A stretch of DNA of 29,756 bases, taken from the NCBI GenBank assembly GCA_035642125.1, contig DASQSZ010000355.1, positions 1-29,756 of the forward strand. Reading direction: 5' to 3'. Position numbers and translations under genes: made by a program. The stretch is from CALAED01 sp937891035 (GTDB taxonomy: Bacteria > Actinomycetota > Actinomycetes > Streptosporangiales > Streptosporangiaceae). The notes under the pieces are model-generated. The model saw nothing but the letters and a program-made list of their open reading frames with translations. It had not been told where the DNA came from and did no database searches. Numbering within the stretch: the first letter of the stretch is position 1; each line of letters starts with the position of its first letter. Positions 17,374-27,018 of the stretch are shown here, in pieces.

Positions 17374-17754
17374 CTAGTCGTCCTTGCCGTCGGGGATGAC
17401 GAGGTCGAGCAGCCAGCTGACCACGCCGATGATGATCGCGCCCCAAAACGCCGCCCAGAACCCCGTGATATCGAAGGGCAGGTCGAGCCGGCCGGCGATC
17501 CACGCAGCCAGCAAGAGCAGCAGGGCGTTCACCAGGAGCGCGAACAGGCCGAGGGTGAGGACGTAGAACGCGCACCCCAGCATCTTGATGATCGGCTTCA
17601 GGAAGGCGTTGATGACGCCGACGATGACGGCCACGGCGAGCAGGGTGCCGACCCGCTTCGCCGTGCTGTCGGCGGTCACCTCGAGGCCGTCGACGAGCAC
17701 GGTAGCCACCCACAGCGCGATCGCCGTGATCACCACTTTGATCAAGATATTCAC
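17374..17754 (-). CDS. Phage holin family 4 membrane protein
   Basis: A 126-residue hydrophobic protein with four transmembrane segments: about 4-23, 36-52, 57-82 and 99-117. It matches the PF04020 family (YvlD/holin superfamily IV), seen in INAFLKPIIKMLGCAFYVLT and GLFALLVNALLLLLAAWIAG. Despite the family name, members are common chromosomal membrane proteins in actinobacteria and do not indicate a prophage. The C-terminus is short and acidic (PDGKDD). The start is an ATG with no obvious Shine-Dalgarno. The gene lies just upstream of the MBL hydrolase on the same strand. Confidence 0.88.
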   Translation of the reverse strand: MNILIKVVITAIALWVATVLVDGLEVTADSTAKRVGTLLAVAVIVGVINAFLKPIIKMLGCAFYVLTLGLFALLVNALLLLLAAWIAGRLDLPFDITGFWAAFWGAIIIGVVSWLLDLVIPDGKDD

Positions 17755-17914
17755 CGGCTCAGCGTCCCACGATCATGGGCGAGGGCGCGACCCCGGCTGC
17801 CACCCTCCGCCGTCCCGCCCGTACGCAACGTGCCGCCGCGAAGAGCACGCTCTTGGTAGCGGACTTACTGGTGGGTCGCCCGTAGAGTGAAGTGCGTATT
17901 CCCAGGGAGGCGGA

Positions 17915-18583
17915 GTGCTCAGTACGTTTCTTGACAGGGTGGTCGCGCCGCTGCTGCGATTGCTGCTGCGTCCTCGGGTGGAGGGCCACGACAACGTCCC
18001 CGGGGAAGGTCCGCTCATCGTGGCCAGCAACCATCTGTCGTTCATCGACAGCTTCATCATCCCGCTCGTGCTCCCTCGGCACGTCACCTTCATCGCCAAG
18101 GCGCAATACTTCGAGGGCCGTGGTCTCAAGGGCCGCTTCGTGCGCTGGTTCTTGACCTCGCTCGGCCACGTGCCGGTTCAGCGCGGCGCTCAGCGCGGCG
18201 CCATGGGCGCGCTCGAGCAGGCCCTGGACGTACTGCGGCAGGGCGGCGCCTTCGGCATCTATCCCGAGGGCACCAGGTCCACAGACGGGCGTCTCTACCG
18301 CGGCCGCACCGGCATCGGCTGGCTGGTGCTGGCGTCGGGAGCGCAGGTGCTGCCGCTGGGCATCAGCGGCACCGACCGCATGCAGCCCATCGGCGCCAAA
18401 CTGCCCCGCATCCGGCCGCGGGCGACGGTGCGGATCGGAAAGCCGATGGGCTTCGCCCAATACCGCGACCTGCCGCCGGCCCGCGCCCGCCGGGCGATCA
18501 CCGACGACGTCGTCTCGAGCATCGGGGAGCTGTCCGGCCAGGAGTACGCGGGCATCTACAACGAACGCGCCGACGCCGTGTAG
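17915..18583 (+). CDS. 1-acyl-sn-glycerol-3-phosphate acyltransferase (PlsC family)
   Basis: The protein has 222 residues. It transfers an acyl chain to lysophosphatidate or a related acceptor in membrane lipid synthesis. Acyltransferase motif I is NHLSFID (His40, Asp45), motif III is YPEGTRS (about 116-122), and motif IV is VLPLGISGT. The hydrophobic N-terminus (FLDRVVAPLLRLLLRP) probably attaches it to the inner face of the membrane. The GTG at 17915 is supported by AGGGAGG at 17904-17910. The gene stands alone, divergent from the holin-family gene. Several paralogues usually occur per actinomycete genome, so no specific symbol is given. Confidence 0.92.
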   Translation: MLSTFLDRVVAPLLRLLLRPRVEGHDNVPGEGPLIVASNHLSFIDSFIIPLVLPRHVTFIAKAQYFEGRGLKGRFVRWFLTSLGHVPVQRGAQRGAMGALEQALDVLRQGGAFGIYPEGTRSTDGRLYRGRTGIGWLVLASGAQVLPLGISGTDRMQPIGAKLPRIRPRATVRIGKPMGFAQYRDLPPARARRAITDDVVSSIGELSGQEYAGIYNERADAV

Positions 18584-18947
18584 ACCCACCGCCCAGGTTC
18601 GTTCGCCGGCCTGATCGTTCACCGACCCCGCCGCCCCCGCAGACCTCGTCGCCACCCGCTCGCCGCGCGGCTCGGCCGCACGAACCCGCGGCGGCGCCCT
18701 CGCGCCGCTCCACGTCCCCGGGCCGCCGATGCCCGGCGATGATGCCGCCGCCTTCGTACCACTTCGTCGAAAAACGCGGTAGCAAAGCGGCCGCGCCGCT
18801 CGCCCGCATGACCTCGGCATGCGTAGCGCGCCAGGCAACCTCGGCCGCGTACCCCACCGGGGCGGCGTGCGGCGGCCGAATGGGAACGATTGCCGCTTGC
18901 CTGATCACCACCGGCGAGTTGGGCGTCGCAGGCGATATTGTCGCGGC
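18584..18947. other. Intergenic stretch without a convincing gene
   Basis: Between the acyltransferase and the lipoprotein, frames are open on both strands (plus 18739-19017; minus across 18498-19379). Third-position GC in the plus frame is roughly 74 percent by hand count, below what I expect for real genes here. Neither translation resembles a family I know. No repeat or hairpin stands out. Confidence 0.45.
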
Positions 18948-19670
18948 ATGGCAGGCAGGACGGCCGTGGTCGCGAGCGCCGTGGCGGCGACCGTGGCCGC
19001 CGTGGCGACGACGCTGACCGGCTGTTCGAGCGGGTCGTCGGCGGCCCGCCCGGACGGTCCGCCAGGGGGCCGGGTGCCCGTCGGCACCGGTTACACCGCC
19101 GACCAGCTGGAACAGGCCCTGCTCACCGATATCGCCGGCTATCGGCAGGCGGCCCAGCCCGAATCGGGGGAGTACGGCGCGCTGCGCGCCATCCAGAATC
19201 TCGCCCGGCTGCAGCGGCAGGTCAAGCTGAACAAGCCGCGCTGCGCCGCCGCCACCCGCACCTTCGACACCTCTCCCGGCGTGCAGGCCGCACCGGCCGC
19301 GATCGCCACCTTCGAGAAGGGCTTCGGCCAGTACGCCACCGAGTCGCTGCTGACCGTCCCCGACGATCTCGCCGAACATCTGGTGCGGCTGCGCGTGCCG
19401 GCGGCCTGCCGCTCCTTCCAGTCCACGGTCGGCGACCGGTTGTCATCGCATCAGGTGGTCGAGGCGACCCGCGGCCGGCTCGGTGACGGCTCGCGCACCG
19501 TCGGCGTCGCCACCGTGACCGGATCCGCGCGGGTCAAGACCTGGTACGTCGTGCTGCGCTCACACGGATACCTCGCCACCGTCACGTTGTACGGGCCGAA
19601 CGCCACCCGCGCCGAGGCCGAACAGATCGCGCGCCGGGCGCATGAGCGGGCGGAGCGAAATCTTCCCTGA
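18948..19670 (+). CDS. Putative lipoprotein, unrecognised
   Basis: A 240-residue secreted lipoprotein. The N-terminus has a short basic start (MAGR), a hydrophobic alanine-rich stretch and a lipobox, LTGC, with Cys26 as the lipidation site, followed by a Ser/Gly-rich linker. The ATG at 18948 is chosen because it places the signal peptide at the very N-terminus; a frame from 18819 would add 43 arginine-rich residues unlike a leader. The mature domain (about 45-240) has a helical region (YTADQLEQALLTDIAGYRQA) and two cysteines (in KPRCAAATR and PAACRSF) that could form a disulphide. The end reads like an alpha/beta sensor-type fold (VKTWYVVLRSHGYLATVTLY). I do not recognise the family. It acts outside the membrane; partners are unknown. 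Confidence 0.85.
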   Translation: MAGRTAVVASAVAATVAAVATTLTGCSSGSSAARPDGPPGGRVPVGTGYTADQLEQALLTDIAGYRQAAQPESGEYGALRAIQNLARLQRQVKLNKPRCAAATRTFDTSPGVQAAPAAIATFEKGFGQYATESLLTVPDDLAEHLVRLRVPAACRSFQSTVGDRLSSHQVVEATRGRLGDGSRTVGVATVTGSARVKTWYVVLRSHGYLATVTLYGPNATRAEAEQIARRAHERAERNLP

Positions 19671-19947
19671 CCCGTTATCGCCGGCGCCCGGCGGCGGCGG
19701 TACGTTCCCCTTTCGGGCGGGGCACAATGACGGTGCCGCGGGCGCGCGGCCGGCGTCAGAGGCGACGAAGACGACGACGGCGCAGGCCCACGCCGCGGGC
19801 GCGTCGAGGCGGAGCGGGAGACAACGACATGGACGAGCGGGAGACGCGCCACGCGCGGAGCGCAACGAGCGTGCCGTGCGCGCCGAGCGGTGAGCGGCAG
19901 ACGCCCAGCGTTGCGCCGGGGACGCCGAACGCTGAGCGGGGGACACG
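19671..19947. other. GC-rich intergenic stretch with repeat-like sequence
   Basis: This stretch precedes the NfeD-like gene and contains GGAGCGCAACGAGCG (19857-19871), related to the repeat inside jetB. It also has several variants of GAGCGGGAGAC. An Arg-rich open frame (19727-19951) is not credible as protein. There may be a promoter for the flotillin pair, but I cannot point to one. Confidence 0.4.
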
Positions 19948-20148
19948 GTGATCGGCAGGCAGGGCAGAGTGACCGGCAAGATCGGCCCGGGCCTGGTCGG
20001 CGAGGTCATGATCTCAATTCGGGGCGGGGTCGAGGCGTTCTACGCGCATGCGGTCGATCCGAGAGATGAGATTCCACTCGGCGCCATCGTCGTGGTGATC
20101 GAGTATCACCCACCGAGAACCGTTTACGTCGCCCCAGCGTCTATATGA
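19948..20148 (+). CDS. NfeD-like OB-fold protein, short form
   Basis: A 66-residue protein from GTG 19948. VTGKIGPGLVGEVMISIRGG and AFYAHAVDPRDEIPLGAIVV resemble the C-terminal OB-fold domain of NfeD proteins, which partner with SPFH/flotillin proteins. The membrane segments of full-length NfeD are absent, so this is only the soluble domain. The flotillin gene begins 33 bp downstream, and the pairing supports the call. The role would be assisting flotillin assembly or membrane microdomain organisation, as known for YuaF/FloT pairs; that is inferred from the family. Confidence 0.72.
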   Translation: MIGRQGRVTGKIGPGLVGEVMISIRGGVEAFYAHAVDPRDEIPLGAIVVVIEYHPPRTVYVAPASI

Positions 20149-20181
20149 CGCCCACAAGTACATAACAGGCAAGGAGGGGCG

Positions 20182-21570
20182 ATGCCGGGTATTGCCACAA
20201 TGGCGATTATCGCGGTCGCCGCGGGGGTCGGGCTTGTGATCATCTTCAAGATGATCTGGCGCGTCGCCGAACCCAACGAGGCACTGATCATCTCTGGGTT
20301 GGGGGCAAAGGCCCACAACCGTGACACCGCGGAAAGCCTTGGCTTCAAAATCGTGACCGGCAAGGGCGTGTCCGTCCTGCCGGGCTTCCAGACCTGCCGG
20401 CGGCTGTCCCTCGACACCAGGGCCTCAGACCTCGACGTCAACTGCGTGACCAGGCAGGGCATCAAGGTGCACGTTCGCGGCGTCGTCATCTACAAAGTGG
20501 GCGACGACTTCGCCTCGATCGCCAACGCCGCCCGGCGCTTCCTCGACCAGCAAAAGCTCATGGACGACAAGACCCATCAGCTGTTCGCCGGTCACCTTCG
20601 GTCGATCATCGGGCATCTCACCGTCGAAGACCTCATCCACAACCGCGAGGGCCTGACGAACGAGGTCCGCACCTCATCGGCCACCGAGATGGGCAAGCTT
20701 GGCCTGGTCGTCGACTCGCTGCAGATCCAAGAGATCGAAGACGACAGCGGTTACATTCAAAACCTCGGCCGGCCGCACGCGGCCGCGGTGGCCTCGGCCG
20801 CGCGGATCGCGGAAGCGGGTCGCAACCAAGAGGCGACCATGGCGGAACAGGCGGCGGAACGGCAGAACGCCGGCCAGATCCGCGACACGCAGATCAAGAA
20901 GGCTGAGTACCAAGGACAGGTCGACCAGGCCGCCGCCGAGGCCCGTCAGCAGGTCATCCTCATGGAGACCAAGAACGCCGAACTCGAGGCCGACAAGACC
21001 CAGCGGCGCCTGGAGTCCGAGATCCGCAAGCCCGCCGACGCGCGCGCGTACGAGCAGGTCACCTTGGCCCAGGCGGAGCGGCAGGAGCGCATCGCGCACG
21101 CCGAGGCCGCGGCCGCGGAGATCAGGCTCAAGGCCGAACAGCAGGCCGAGGCCACCAGGGTCATCGGCGAAGCGGAGGCCGCCGCGACGCGCACGAAGGG
21201 TCTGGCCAAGGCCGAGGCGATCAAGGCCAGGGCCGCCGCGCTCGCCGAGAACCAAGAGGCCGTCATCGCGCAGCAACTCGCCGAGAAGTGGCCGGAGATC
21301 GTCGAGGCCGGCGCCAAGGTGTTCGGCAACGTCGACAACATGGTCGTGCTCAACGGGGCCGACGGCCTCGAGGACATGCTGGCCAAGGCCCTCACCCTCG
21401 GCGGTACCGGCCTCGGCCTGGCCCGCACCCTGCTGTCCAGCATGAACGGCCAGCCGCCCATGACCACCGGGAACGGCGCCGCCGCCGCAACGGCGCCGGC
21501 AGTCGAGGTCGTCGATGCCGTTGTCGACGCCAAGACCGACTCGGTCGTGCCACCCAGGGGCGACACCTAG
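20182..21570 (+). CDS. Flotillin / SPFH-domain membrane scaffold protein
   Basis: A 462-residue protein. A single transmembrane helix at about 5-24 (TMAIIAVAAGVGLVIIFKMI) is followed by the SPFH/band-7 domain (about 30-190; RRLSLDTRASDLDVNCVTRQ, then EVRTSSATEMGKLGLVVDSL). From about 200 to 365 runs a long Ala/Glu/Lys/Arg coiled coil with the flotillin-type EA repeats (RVIGEAEAAATRTKGLAKAE). The C-terminus is Ala/Val-rich and flexible. Flotillins oligomerise at the inner face of the membrane and organise lipid domains, affecting signalling and secretion. AAGGAGG precedes the ATG. The gene follows the NfeD-like gene and is followed by a terminator-like hairpin, so the pair forms a two-gene operon. 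Confidence 0.93.
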   Translation: MPGIATMAIIAVAAGVGLVIIFKMIWRVAEPNEALIISGLGAKAHNRDTAESLGFKIVTGKGVSVLPGFQTCRRLSLDTRASDLDVNCVTRQGIKVHVRGVVIYKVGDDFASIANAARRFLDQQKLMDDKTHQLFAGHLRSIIGHLTVEDLIHNREGLTNEVRTSSATEMGKLGLVVDSLQIQEIEDDSGYIQNLGRPHAAAVASAARIAEAGRNQEATMAEQAAERQNAGQIRDTQIKKAEYQGQVDQAAAEARQQVILMETKNAELEADKTQRRLESEIRKPADARAYEQVTLAQAERQERIAHAEAAAAEIRLKAEQQAEATRVIGEAEAAATRTKGLAKAEAIKARAAALAENQEAVIAQQLAEKWPEIVEAGAKVFGNVDNMVVLNGADGLEDMLAKALTLGGTGLGLARTLLSSMNGQPPMTTGNGAAAATAPAVEVVDAVVDAKTDSVVPPRGDT

Positions 21571-21587
21571 ACCCCGACAGCGCGGAA

Positions 21588-21632
21588 CGAACCGCGAGGT
21601 CACCTCCATCCGGAGCGTGATCTCGCGGTTCG
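21588..21632 (+). terminator. Terminator-like hairpin after the flotillin gene
   Basis: Arms 21588-21603 and 21617-21632 pair over 16 bp with one G-T wobble (CGAACCGCGAGGTCAC against GTGATCTCGCGGTTCG), around a 13-nt loop. No T-run follows, which is common in high-GC actinobacteria. It lies 18 bp after the flotillin stop. Confidence 0.6.
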
Positions 21633-21671
21633 CGTGTGTTAGGCGGCACATGGCCCACTAACGTTCAAGGT

Positions 21672-22376
21672 ATGTCCGTGCCGCGGCTCGCCGTCACCGT
21701 CGACCTGGTTGTCCTCACCGTACGTGAGCAGCGGCTGTCCGCACTGGTGTGGCGCCGCGACCGGCAGCCGTACGAGAACTGCTGGTCGCTGCCCGGTGGC
21801 TTCATCCAGCTGGATGAGGATCTGCCCGTCGCGGCGGCACGGCTGATGGCCGAGCGGGCGGGGCTTGCCGACGTGCGGATCCATCTCGAGCAGCTCGCAA
21901 CGTACGGTTATCCCGATCGCGACCCCAGGCAGCGGGTGGTGAGCGTCGCCTACCTCGGCCTGGCGCCGGACCTGCCGGCGTCCAGCCGCGCGCAGGTGCT
22001 CTGGCAGGCCGTCGAGATCCTCACCGAGGCGGACCGCGCGGCCTTCGACCATCGGCGCATCCTGCTCGACGGCATTGAGCGCGCCCGCGCCAAGCTCGAA
22101 TACAGTCCGCTGGCCGCCGCCTTCTGCCCGCCCGAGTTCACCGTCGCCGAGCTGCGGCGGGTCTATGAGATCGTCTGGGGCACGCCGCTCGATCCGCGCA
22201 ACTTCCATCGCAAGGTCACCGGCGCCGACCGCTTCCTCGTCCCGACCGACCGGACGACCACGCGCGACGGCGGCCGGCCGGCCCGCCTCTACCGCCGCGG
22301 CGCCGCCGAGACACTGCACCCCCCGATGCTCCGTCCCCGCCCTCTGAGCCGACGCGAGTCCGTCCCCGCCCCCTGA
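21672..22376 (+). CDS. NrtR-like Nudix-domain transcriptional regulator
   Basis: A 234-residue protein from ATG 21672; an upstream start at 21636 lies inside the promoter region. Residues 8-130 form a Nudix fold (YENCWSLPGGFIQLDEDLPV), and residues 140-210 a winged helix (EFTVAELRRVYEIVWGTPLD, then NFHRKVTGADRFLVP). This is the NrtR architecture, in which the Nudix domain senses ADP-ribose-type NAD metabolites and the wing binds DNA. The Nudix box is degenerate: ARLMAERAGL replaces the catalytic REUXEEXGU pattern and lacks the first Glu, which favours sensing over hydrolysis. The C-terminus is Arg/Pro-rich. No NAD gene is adjacent, so the target is unknown. GTTAG (21638) and CTAAC (21658) upstream are only weak candidate half-sites. 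Confidence 0.85.
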   Translation: MSVPRLAVTVDLVVLTVREQRLSALVWRRDRQPYENCWSLPGGFIQLDEDLPVAAARLMAERAGLADVRIHLEQLATYGYPDRDPRQRVVSVAYLGLAPDLPASSRAQVLWQAVEILTEADRAAFDHRRILLDGIERARAKLEYSPLAAAFCPPEFTVAELRRVYEIVWGTPLDPRNFHRKVTGADRFLVPTDRTTTRDGGRPARLYRRGAAETLHPPMLRPRPLSRRESVPAP

Positions 22377-23427
22377 GCGAAGGCGGCTCCGCCCCGCCCG
22401 TGCGGGACCGTGCCGGAAAGCATCGGTGGGGTTTGCTCGTAAGGTTGGGGAGACGAGTAGGTATCTGCTGGGAGGACGACAGTGTCCGATGCCAACACCC
22501 CACGTTTCCGCTCGGTGCTCGACCGGTTCGTCGCCTACCGGCCGGGCAAGACCGTGGTGTCCCCCGAGGGCAAGTCGTACAAGCTGTCGTCGAACGAGTC
22601 GCCGTTCGGGCCGCTGCCGTCAGTGGTCGACGCGATCACCGCGGCCGGCGGCCAGGTCAACCGCTATCCCGACAACGGCTGTACGGCGCTGATCGAGGCC
22701 ATCGCGGCCAGGCACGGCGTGTCGTCCGATCACATCGCGGTCGGCTGCGGCTCGGTCGCGGTCTCCCAGATGCTGCTCGAAGCGGTCGGCGAACCGGGCG
22801 TCGAGGTGATCTACGCCTGGCGTTCGTTCGAGGCCTATCCGCTGCTCGCCGATCTGGCCGGCGTCACGTCCGTGCGGGTCCCGCTGAGCGACGAACGCCA
22901 CGACCTGGCCGCGATGGCCGACGCGATCACCGAGCGCACAAGGCTGATCTTCATCTGCAACCCCAACAACCCGACGGGCACGGTCGTTGGCGAACGTGAG
23001 CTTGAGGCCTTCCTCGACCGGGTGCCGGCCGACTGTCTCGTCGTGCTCGACGAGGCTTACCGCGAGTACGTACGCGACGACGCCGTGCCCGACGGGCTCG
23101 CGCTGCGCGCCGACCGGCCGAACGTGGCGGTGCTGCGCACGTTCTCCAAGGCCTACGGGCTGGCCGGGCTGCGGACCGGGTTCATGGTTGCCCATCCTGT
23201 GGTGGCCGATGCGGTGCGCAAGACCTACCTGCCGTTCAGCGTCAACACGGTCGCGCAGGCGGCGGCGATCGCCTCGCTGCGCGCCGAGGACGAGTTGTTC
23301 GAGCGCGTCGAAAGCACGGTCAAAGAACGCGACCGGGTCGTGGGCGCGCTGCACGGCCAGGGGTGGACGTTGCCGCCGAGCGAGGCGAACTTCGTCTGGC
23401 TGCGGCTGGGCGAGGCGACGATGGACT

Positions 23428-24660
<1,233 letters not shown>

Positions 24661-24761
24661 GACTCCTGACACTAGGGCAACGATCCGACATTCCGGTAAC
24701 GGATATTCGATCCTTCCCCGACCGCTGCCCGGGGCGTAAATCAGGAGGCCTTAGAGCCCCG

Positions 24762-26303
24762 CTAGACCGCGTCGAGCAGCGGAACGCCGGCCTCGGCGCT
24801 CGACTGCGACGCCGGAGATGACGACGGATCGCTTCCCGACGGCGGGCTCTCAGTGACGGGAGGGCTGGTTGTCTCGCCGCCAGGAGTGGGATCGGTGCCC
24901 GTGCCGCCCCCCGGGTCCGTGCCCGTACCGCCGCCGGGGTCCGTGCCGGTGCCGCCGCCGGGATCGGTGCCGGGGTCGGTGCCGGTGCCGCCGCCGGGGT
25001 CGGTACCCGTGCCGCCCCCGCTTGGCGGCGTCGTGGTGCCCGAGCCGCCTCCCGGGGTGTCGCCGCCCGCCGCGGGTCCGCTCCCGCCCCCGCCGATCGG
25101 CGTGGAGTTGCCCACCGGCGTCGTGGGCAGCGAGCCCGGCGGCCCGGGCGTCCAGCCGCCGGACGGCAGCCCGCCCGGCATCTGCCACGTCGGCTTGGGC
25201 GACGGCCGCGCCGCCGACCCGATGTCCTCGTTCTCGGCCAGTGGCCGCGGCGTCGACATCGGCGCCGCGATCGGGTTGGGTACGTGGATCTTGCCGCTGG
25301 CGGCGAGCGCGGCGACGCCTGCGCCGGCCATGATGATGACCATGCCGGCGCCCGCGGCCGCGAGCGTCTTGGCCTTGTCCTTGCCCAAGCGGGTGAGCCC
25401 GAGCGCTGCGGCGATCCGGCTCGGCGGCTCGGCGAATGGGAATAGCGAGGCGAGCCCGGCCGCCATTTCGGCGATCCGGCTCCGGCCGCGAATTTCCCAT
25501 TTCGGGCCATAAGCCGCGTCGGCGGCCTCTTCGACCTCCTCGAGGAACCGCGCCGCGCTCTGCGGCCGATCCAGCGGGTCCTTGGCCAGGCCGTGCGCGA
25601 ACATCGCCCACAGCGGCTCGGGAACCTCGTTGATGGGGATCGGTGCGCTCTCGTGCGCCTGGGCCAGCAGCGCCGGGGTATCGCGCTCGTACGGCGGCCG
25701 CCCGGTGAGGCACTCGTAGAACACCGCCGTGGCCGCGTAGACGTCGCCGGCCGGCGACGCCGGCTCGCCGGCCCACTGCTCCGGCGCCGTGTACGCGGGT
25801 GCGCCCGACACGGCCGCCGCCACGTGCTCGGCCGGCAGGGCGATGCCCAAGTCGACGAGCTTGCTGTCGCCGGTGCCGTCGATGAGGACGTTGGCCGGTT
25901 TGTAGTCGCGGTGGACGACGCCGCCCGCGTGCGCGGCGGCCAGCCCGAGCAGCGACCCCTTGAGCACCGCGAGCGCGGCCTCCGGTCCGGTCGGCCCTTC
26001 CCGGCGCAGCAGGTCACGCAGATTGATGCCGTCGACCAACTCCATGATGATCGCTGCGGCGCCGCTCGTTTCCACGTACTCGTAGAGCCTGACGAGATGC
26101 GGGTCGCGGATCCCGGCCAGGATCCGGGCCTCGATTCGAAACCTCGTCAGAAAGGCCTGGTCGGAACGCAGCCGGTCGGACAGGTATTTGATCGCGACCG
26201 GAACCCCCGATGTGTCGTGGACGGCGAGCACCACCCGCCCCCCGTTTCCCACCCCTAGCTGCCGCAAGGGCGTGTAGCCAGGAACTGCCCATTCGTCGTC
26301 CAC
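24762..26303 (-). CDS. Receptor-type Ser/Thr protein kinase with Gly-rich repeat tail
   Basis: A 513-residue Hanks-type kinase. The GTG at 26303 is chosen because AGGAA lies just upstream and the paralogue starts at the same point; a frame from 26339 adds 12 unconserved residues. Kinase motifs: LGVGNGGRVVLAVH, Lys39 in VAIKYL, HRDYKPAN (Asp133), and DLG (151-153) in place of the usual DFG, then APEQW. A transmembrane helix lies at about 314-335 (AGAGMVIIMAGAGVAALAAS). Outside, a Pro/Gly/Thr stalk includes several GGGTGTDP repeats (24 bp each) and no folded sensor domain. It would autophosphorylate and relay cell-envelope signals; targets are unknown. It is a paralogue of the kinase at 27019-28716 (shared PTGPEAALAVLKGSLLGLAA). 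Confidence 0.9.
   Translation of the reverse strand: MDDEWAVPGYTPLRQLGVGNGGRVVLAVHDTSGVPVAIKYLSDRLRSDQAFLTRFRIEARILAGIRDPHLVRLYEYVETSGAAAIIMELVDGINLRDLLRREGPTGPEAALAVLKGSLLGLAAAHAGGVVHRDYKPANVLIDGTGDSKLVDLGIALPAEHVAAAVSGAPAYTAPEQWAGEPASPAGDVYAATAVFYECLTGRPPYERDTPALLAQAHESAPIPINEVPEPLWAMFAHGLAKDPLDRPQSAARFLEEVEEAADAAYGPKWEIRGRSRIAEMAAGLASLFPFAEPPSRIAAALGLTRLGKDKAKTLAAAGAGMVIIMAGAGVAALAASGKIHVPNPIAAPMSTPRPLAENEDIGSAARPSPKPTWQMPGGLPSGGWTPGPPGSLPTTPVGNSTPIGGGGSGPAAGGDTPGGGSGTTTPPSGGGTGTDPGGGTGTDPGTDPGGGTGTDPGGGTGTDPGGGTGTDPTPGGETTSPPVTESPPSGSDPSSSPASQSSAEAGVPLLDAV
24889..25020. repeat. 24-bp imperfect tandem repeats encoding GGGTGTDP
   Basis: About five and a half copies of a 24-bp unit encode the extracellular stalk of the kinase, with one shorter GTDP unit inserted. 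Copies differ mainly at third codon positions, so selection keeps the peptide. Confidence 0.8.
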
Positions 26304-26433
26304 GCCGCATTCCTCTCCCCGTGCACGGACCGCGACCAATCGCAGGCACTGTGATGGTAAGACGCTCGGAGTGTGAGGCGAGATGCCGATTTCGTAGGGA
26401 ATTACTGCTTTGGCGCTAGTTGGCCAGTTCTGG

Positions 26434-27018
26434 TCACGACCTGCAGAGATAGTCGAACGAGGCGGACGCGCGGCGGGTTTCGCCCGGGGACAGCAGCTCC
26501 AAGGTGGCCACGGCGTGCAACCTGCCCTGCCCCGTCACCCTCCAGTGCAACGGCACCGTCACCTCGCGCCGGTCCCGGTCCGCGGTGGCCGACAGCACCC
26601 CGGTCTCGGTCCCGTCGCTGCGCCGCCAGCGGTAGGCGATCTCGCCGCGTTCGCCGTTCGTGGTGAGCACCCCGACGACGTCGACGGTCGTGTCGCAGCG
26701 CTGCGTCGCCTGCGGCGCCAGCACCTTGAGCGCGGAGATCTCGAGGCCGGAGCCCTGACCGCGCAGCAGCAGCCACCCCACCACCCCCGCCACGACGGCG
26801 ATGGTGGTGAGGCCGCTGACGAGACTCCGCGCCCAGCCCCGACGTCGGCGTCGGCGTCGGCTCGGGGGCGGCTGCCGCCCCGCCCGCCACTTGTCGATCA
26901 GCGGGCTCGTGTCCTCGGGCCGTATGCCGGGACCGAACCGCAGCGAGATGTTCTGCTCGTCGCCGGGCGCCGCCGGCGGCGGCCGCTCGCCCCCCATGTC
27001 ATTCACCTGACTCACCAC
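26434..27018 (-). CDS. Single-pass membrane protein, unrecognised, paired with kinase
   Basis: A 194-residue protein. The first 60 residues are Pro-rich and cytosolic, ending in a basic cluster (PPPSRRRRRRR). One transmembrane helix follows at about 68-88 (VSGLTTIAVVAGVVGWLLL). The outside domain (about 95-194) looks like a beta-sandwich (VDVVGVLTTNGERGEIAYRW, then TVPLHWRVTGQGRLHAVATL) with two cysteines (RCDTT and YLCRS) that could pair. GTG 27018 immediately follows the stop of the upstream kinase; ATG 26997 is an alternative. The C-terminal domain of that kinase has similar composition and cysteines, so the two ectodomains may interact or be related. I know no function for it. Confidence 0.8.
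   Translation of the reverse strand: MVSQVNDMGGERPPPAAPGDEQNISLRFGPGIRPEDTSPLIDKWRAGRQPPPSRRRRRRRGWARSLVSGLTTIAVVAGVVGWLLLRGQGSGLEISALKVLAPQATQRCDTTVDVVGVLTTNGERGEIAYRWRRSDGTETGVLSATADRDRREVTVPLHWRVTGQGRLHAVATLELLSPGETRRASASFDYLCRS

Noticed and set aside
17374..17754. Prophage remnant suggested by the holin-family name
   Set aside because: The family is a common chromosomal membrane protein, and no other phage gene is present.
17759..18838. 359-codon leftward frame over the acyltransferase gene
   Set aside because: It is antisense to a clear PlsC with all motifs; composition is that of a shadow frame.
18739..19017. Plus-strand ORF before the lipoprotein
   Set aside because: Weak third-position GC bias, no ribosome site, and it runs into the signal peptide of the lipoprotein in another frame.
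19727..19951. Arg-rich ORF whose stop overlaps the NfeD-like start
   Set aside because: Low-complexity arginine run with no family resemblance; the overlap is explained by chance GTGA.
20674..21651. 325-codon leftward frame over the flotillin gene
   Set aside because: Antisense of the flotillin coiled coil; Leu/Gly/Asp-rich shadow translation.
21638..21662. GTTAG/CTAAC pair as an NrtR operator
   Set aside because: Only five matching bases with a 15-bp gap; too weak to annotate as a site.
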